Assembly: GCA_902729315.2 (NCBI GenBank)
Contig: LR746271.1
Span: 1,575,501 to 1,639,500 of the forward strand
Direction: 5' to 3'
Length of the DNA stretch: 64,000 nucleotides
Origin: Spirodela intermedia
Lineage: Eukaryota; Streptophyta; Magnoliopsida; Alismatales; Araceae
The position numbers and the translations under genes are program-made. The notes under the pieces were generated by a model. The model saw only the letters and a list, made by a program, of their open reading frames with translations, was not told the origin of the DNA and searched no databases. Shown piece after piece: positions 59,690 through 64,000 of this stretch. Each line of letters opens with the position of its first letter. Positions within the stretch are counted from its first letter, which is position 1.

Positions 59690-61422
59690 ATGTCGAAGGG
59701 AGTGGGAGGAGAGCCGGCGTTGGGGGTTCCCGCTGGGTACCACCAGACTGTAGGGCCTCCGCCGCCGATGTACCAGCAGGCGCCGCCGGTGCAGCAGTTC
59801 TACTACGTCGGTCAGCACCCGCACCAGGCGGGGATGATCCCCCCGAACGCCGTCTATGGCGATCCCAAGGGAATCCCCTTGCAGCAGACGATGTTCAAGG
59901 ACACCCCCGCCCCTTTCAACTGCGTCTTCTGCGGCTCCTCTGGTCTCACCGTTGTCAGGTCATGCCGATAGAAAACCTAATTTAGATTCGATTTTCTCTT
60001 GTTTAGATTTCGGAATCATCTATTGGAGCCTGTGCGTCATCTTTCTGAGTTGATTATTCATCTCCGAATCCCTGATGTGATGGAGAGGGAAGAGTTTTTC
60101 AATTGCAAGGGGGAACGGACCAATAGAGATTTGAGATGTGGGATTGGAGACCTAGCTGGACATGGTGAGTTCAAGGATCAGGGGAACAATGAGAGAATAA
60201 CAGGGATGATGGGGAGAGATATCAGGGAGAGGCTTTGTGCGTCTCTAGAAGGACGGCCTATGGGGATTTAATCCTTGGTAGAGGGGTCTGGAACTTGAAA
60301 AGAAGGGGAAAAAAGGAAAAAACCTGAAGGAAACTGTCGAGAATTGGGTTTCAAGGGTAACGCAGATTAGGGCAGAGGATGGCCCAATTCTTTGTTTCCT
60401 GTTCCGAACTCTGATTAGGTCAATATCGATCCAGAACAAGTCCGTTTTCGAATGAGAATGGATCGAACAGTAGCCCCTGAATTCGGCCGAAATCAGATGG
60501 AGATCAGTCAAACAGCATCTGGGCCTGCTTCTATTCATTGAAGATTTTGATTGAACAGACCAGTTCAATTTTTCTCTTCTGCTGTGATCCTTTTTAACCC
60601 AAAGATTGTTCTGAGGTCAACTGTGGAGGAGGTGAATGCCCAATGCACCTAGATAGTAGTCAGCATCATTACATCAGAACTCTACCAAACCCAGCATTGT
60701 GAAGAAAACCTGAAAGATGGGCCGAACTTCAATCGAGTCTGGCCTGGACAGGTCATCCGGTCCTTTGCATCCACCTACTTCTCTGTCTGTCTGTATATCA
60801 GAGAGAGAGAGAGAGAGAGAGAGGGAAGAAGCAAATAGTACTTAAAGTCAGCGTCTTGGAAGAAGCCAGATGGGATCCATGCTGTCTGGCCCATTGATGT
60901 CGTCCTCTTCTATAGTTTTCTGTAATGTGTTCCACTGGTTCAGATCGAAGTCAACGTCTGTTAATAGATCAACGCCATAACGTAGTGATAATTACTTCCG
61001 TTTTTACTGCTATTAATAACCCTCTCTCTCTCTCTCTCTCTCTGTGGTGCTGCGCAGGTCCAAACCAAGTCTGGCGGCTGTTATTGGCTGCATGGCGCCC
61101 TTCATGCTCGGATTCTGCTTCCTCTGCCCATCCATGGACTGCCTCTGGCACAAGTACCACTACTGCCCCAGTTGCGGAGAGAAGGTAACCCTTCCCAACA
61201 GCCCTAGCTTTCTCTCTCTCTCGTTCTCACTCTCTCCCTCCCTCCCTCCCCTTGGCTGCAGTGAGAGGTCCCACAATTTCTCTCCCTCTAAAACGGTTCC
61301 TTCTCAATTCACCTGATAAAACCCCCAAATGCCTGCAGGTCGCCGACTTTGAGAAATCCGACCCTTTCATCGTGGCCGACCTCCCCCGTTGGACCGAGCA
61401 GAGCTACGCGATCCCCGCGTGA
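59690..61422 (+). CDS. GILP: LITAF-domain membrane protein (GILP type)
   Basis: Three exons, 59690-59958, 61058-61184 and 61339-61422 (480 nt, 159 aa). The N-terminal half is Pro/Gln/Tyr-rich (GYHQTVGPPPPMYQQAP, FYYVGQHPH). The LITAF domain starts with the CVFC zinc knuckle, passes a hydrophobic, membrane-inserting segment (LAAVIGCMAPFMLGFCFLC) and ends with HYCPSCGEKVADFEKSDP. These are the two CxxC pairs of the family. The Arabidopsis relative GILP binds LSD1 and limits hypersensitive cell death, so a plasma-membrane cell-death regulator is likely, by homology. The ATG at 59690 starts MSKGVGGEP; the upstream frame lacks an ATG. Intron 1 is 1.1 kb and includes GA and CT tracts. Confidence 0.92.
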
Positions 61423-62013
61423 TCGGTACCATTAATACTCCACTTGGATGCTCTTATTTCATCCGTTTCTGGGGTTTTGGTGTATCAGAAAGCTGTGAAC
61501 TTGAAGACCAAGTCCATGGTTGGGCTTCTCTCTCTCTCTCTGCGTGTAAAGTTTTGTAAGATCTTTGGAACTAAGCACAAGGATTCGTCTTTCTTAGCTG
61601 TTTATGGGAATGCGATATGTAAAAAATTAGAAAAAAGTTATAGCAGTGGCTCTTGTTTGTATGAAAATTGCGTTTTTCCCTGCCGACAAGGTTGCTAATA
61701 CGCCACAAAAAGTTAGAGGCTCTGGTTCTAGGGTATAGGGTTCTGGGCTGAGGCTCCAAAGGTCAACTTCATTCAGAAACAAAGCTCAGTCCAAGAGGGC
61801 ATTTGGTTAGTCTGGAGAGCAGGAGAAGCTAAAGAAGAACACCACGAAACTAGGAAGTCTTAATGACGGCGGGGGAACACTCAAAATAAAAATGGAGAAT
61901 CAGGAAGACACCCAAAATAGAAGTTGCGGGCCTTCAGAAACCCTAAACGACGCCTACCCGCCATCGACGGAAACCCTAAATAATTACAGAGCTACGGGAA
62001 GCGGACGTGGCTG
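61423..62013. other. Convergent 3' flanks of LITAF and CASP-like genes
   Basis: Mostly unique, T-rich on the left. AAACCCTAAA words occur near 61940 and 61971. No gene is seen. Confidence 0.5.
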
Positions 62014-63165
62014 TCATAGTTGGGGATCTGCGCCAGCAACGTGCATGGTGGCGGTGGAGAGGAAGCAGCTGATGAAGCCGACGAAGCACAGAACCAGGGA
62101 GAGGCCCGTTCGGTGGCAGAAGTTCGGGAAGTAGCCGCAAACCGATACCCAGCCGGCTTTGGGCTCGCCGTACTTGCCGACGTGAGCGATCGCCGCCGCC
62201 GACGCCGCCACCGCCATCGCCAGAGCCATCGCCGTCTGCGCCCAAGAGGGGATGACGATATAGTAGGAAGTATTTATAAAGTCAACATACAATCATGGGT
62301 TGCGGGTGATTTATGGATCGCCGCCACCGCATGAATGGAGGTCCCTGCTATGGGTCCTCTCCTAGGGTTTTCTGGTCGATGGGATGTGATAAACAGGTCA
62401 CCATTCGTCCTTCTCCTTCCTCTATTAGGGTTTTATCACCGACGATGGATCTGAGAGACAGTTGATCCTTCTCTTTCTCATCTTCTAGGGTTTCTTTATC
62501 GAAGGTTGACAAACACGATGGTCGGCCCCCCTTCTCTTCCTCTTTTAGGGTTTTCTCGCAGACGCTGGATGGCCCTCGCATTCCTCTCCTAAGGTTCTCT
62601 TTCATACGCTTGATGGAGCAGTAGGTCGTCCTTTTCCTTCCTCTATTAGGGTTTTTACTCTTCTAATCCTCATTTGGACTGGTTAGAAGAGATAATTCCG
62701 AGAAACAACAACGGGGCTTTGTTCTCTCCATATATCTAATAATCCGCGAAAAAAAAGAGAGGATATCTAACGCACAAATCCAACCATACCAAAGAGATGA
62801 AAGGATTAGGGTTTATCAGCGTACCAGATCAAGAACATGGAGGAGGCCCGCTCTCGCGTTCCGCGACAAGAAGAAGACCAGAGATACCAGGGAGTAAATA
62901 CTCACTACCGCGTTCCCCACGATGAAAAACCTGTCGGAGACGAACATGAAGATGAAGATGAAGAAGGAAACCGTAAGAGAGGAGAGAGCATCTATGAATC
63001 TCACTTGAATACGGAAATGGTCGTCCAGTCGGCTTCCATCTTGACGGAGCCGAAGTTGCTGGTTTCCCTGTTGAGGGCCATGGTGACGGCTGCCAGCGCC
63101 GTGAGACTGGAGGTGATGATCCTGCAGAAGACCTGGTGCAATGGGAACGTCATCCTCTTCCCCAT
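62014..63165 (-). CDS. CASP-like (CASPL) four-transmembrane protein
   Basis: Three minus-strand exons, 63165-63005, 62930-62825 and 62235-62014 (489 nt, 162 aa). Four hydrophobic segments are visible: about residues 8-28 (VFCRIITSSLTALAAVTMAL), 54-75 (FKFFIVGNAVVSIYSLVSLV), 90-110 (DLTAMALAMAVAASAAAIA) and 130-150 (LSLVLCFVGFISCFL). The CASPL signature Cys loop is present as AGWVSVCGYFPNFCHR, and the Arg and Asp of TM1 and TM3 are present (CR; LDL). The family relates to the Casparian-strip scaffold proteins; CASPL members sit in plasma-membrane domains, often with unknown roles. The splice FK|FFIVGN uses a 74-bp intron. Intron 2 holds a minisatellite. A (GA)n run ends five bases before the ATG. 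Confidence 0.9.
62345..62660 (+). repeat. 60-bp minisatellite with telomere-box motif in CASPL intron 2
   Basis: TAGGGTTT occurs at 62363, 62426, 62486, 62546 and 62647, with a decayed copy at 62589 and an isolated one at 62807. Each unit shares the surrounding CTTCTCTTCCTCT-TTAGGGTTT and GACG-TGGAT-like words. Confidence 0.85.
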
Positions 63166-63767
63166 CGCCACCTCTCTCTCTCTCTCTCTCTCTCTCTGTG
63201 AGAAGAGCGGGACGGAGAAGGTAAGCTGCAAATGAATGATCCTCTCAACGTAACCCAGAGATTTAGGCTCGGTTAAAACGGTACACGCGTAAAAAAATGG
63301 CTGTTTTTCCGTGATTTCCAGCGATATTTTATTAGTGCTTGTGGCGAGTTGGGTTAGCTAAAATTATTGTAAAGTTGACTTTTTTGATGTCCTTAATCGA
63401 TGGTAGTTACCCTCCGTCTCTCTCTCTCTCTCTAAATCCCTTCTTGAATCTACCACAGTAACTAACAACAATATGCCCTAAACATGATATGTATCATAAT
63501 CAATGCCTTTATGTTTATCACTTTACCTTGATATTTTTACAGATAAATGTAAGTCTACGAAAAGTATTACTTTTATAATGCATATATTTGGGGTTTCTCA
63601 TATGAGAAATAAATTTTTTAATTATTTTTAAATTTACTATTTTTACTCCAACTAAACATTAATCAGGTACCAGAGGAAAACAATTGGAGTGAATTCAAAT
63701 GGGAATAAGTGGAAACTATACTAACTCTATAAATATCACCTTAAATTATTGTAAACTTCAATTTTCA

Positions 63768-63822
<55 letters not shown>

Positions 63823-63958
63823 CTCTCGTGCCCATATGAACCACAGCCCGAGCTTCACCTGGTCAGTCCCTCGTGGAGACCATTTCCGGCCTTAACTCCA
63901 AGAAGAGCTCACCAAGTTCTTCCGATCCCATTTGAGTTCTAGCCTACCAACCATGCAA

Positions 63959-64000
<42 letters not shown>
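63166..64000. other. CASPL promoter, AT-rich spacer and edge microsatellite
   Basis: (CT)n at 63171-63198 lies next to the CASPL start. AT-rich sequence follows, with (CT)n/(CTAT)n at 63770-63822 and a terminal (GA)n at 63961-64000 that runs off the window. No gene is seen. Confidence 0.6.

Noticed and set aside
59999-60271. 90-codon frame in LITAF intron 1
   Set aside because: Inside a clearly supported intron; no conserved features.

Overview
This is plant nuclear DNA, almost certainly from a flowering plant. The genes have GT-AG introns and encode proteins specific to land plants: LIR1, chloroplast ClpC, JAZ repressors, an auxin-receptor F-box protein, CYSTM and CASP-like proteins. GC-rich third positions in several exons (for example the last ClpC exon) would suit a monocot, but the species cannot be fixed from sequence alone. 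The window both begins and ends inside (GA)n microsatellites, and GA/CT tracts recur throughout. I see no bacterial, plastid or mitochondrial segment and no rRNA, tRNA or CRISPR.

Layout. A LIR1 gene (248-955, minus) opens the window. About 10 kb of AT-rich, visibly CpG-poor, gene-free repeat debris follows (1131-11060). From 11.1 kb the sequence is gene-rich: ClpC (13533-18187, plus), a phosphoglycerate-mutase-like protein (18794-20905, plus) and a NAB-domain coiled-coil protein (21710-22683, minus). Next come a dead Copia-type gag (23920-24830), a possible Cys-rich micro-ORF (27548-27691), and two low-complexity islands, one pyrimidine-rich and one purine-rich. These are followed by a mitochondrial phosphate carrier (30377-33829, plus), a 154-bp tandem array (34441-35190), a SAM-domain protein (36038-36871, minus), the serine palmitoyltransferase subunit LCB2 (38118-41279, minus), two JAZ10/TIFY9-type genes in tandem (42396-43717 and 45317-46543, minus), a CHZ-type acidic histone chaperone (47637-48170, plus), ribosomal protein uL16/RPL10 (51295-51966, plus), an AFB2-type auxin receptor (54103-56611, plus), a CYSTM protein (57073-58826, minus), a LITAF-domain protein (59690-61422, plus) and a CASP-like membrane protein (62014-63165, minus).

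Most genes are unrelated neighbours, as is normal in plants. The one functional cluster is the JAZ pair. Both members share a six-exon plan, and in both the intron inside the Jas motif creates an immediate stop if retained, which is the arrangement known to give jasmonate-desensitised isoforms. One copy also has a deviant degron. Exon models were assembled by hand by joining splice sites so that reading frame and protein family both agree; every CDS model below is an exact multiple of three.

The most interesting non-genic observations are: inverted copies of ClpC's own exon 8/intron 8 splice junction within intron 8; a pseudo-exon fossil in the auxin-receptor gene; a 44-bp perfect palindrome in the promoter shared by JAZ-B and CHZ; a 60-bp intronic minisatellite carrying a telomere-box motif; and the opposed pyrimidine/purine islands.
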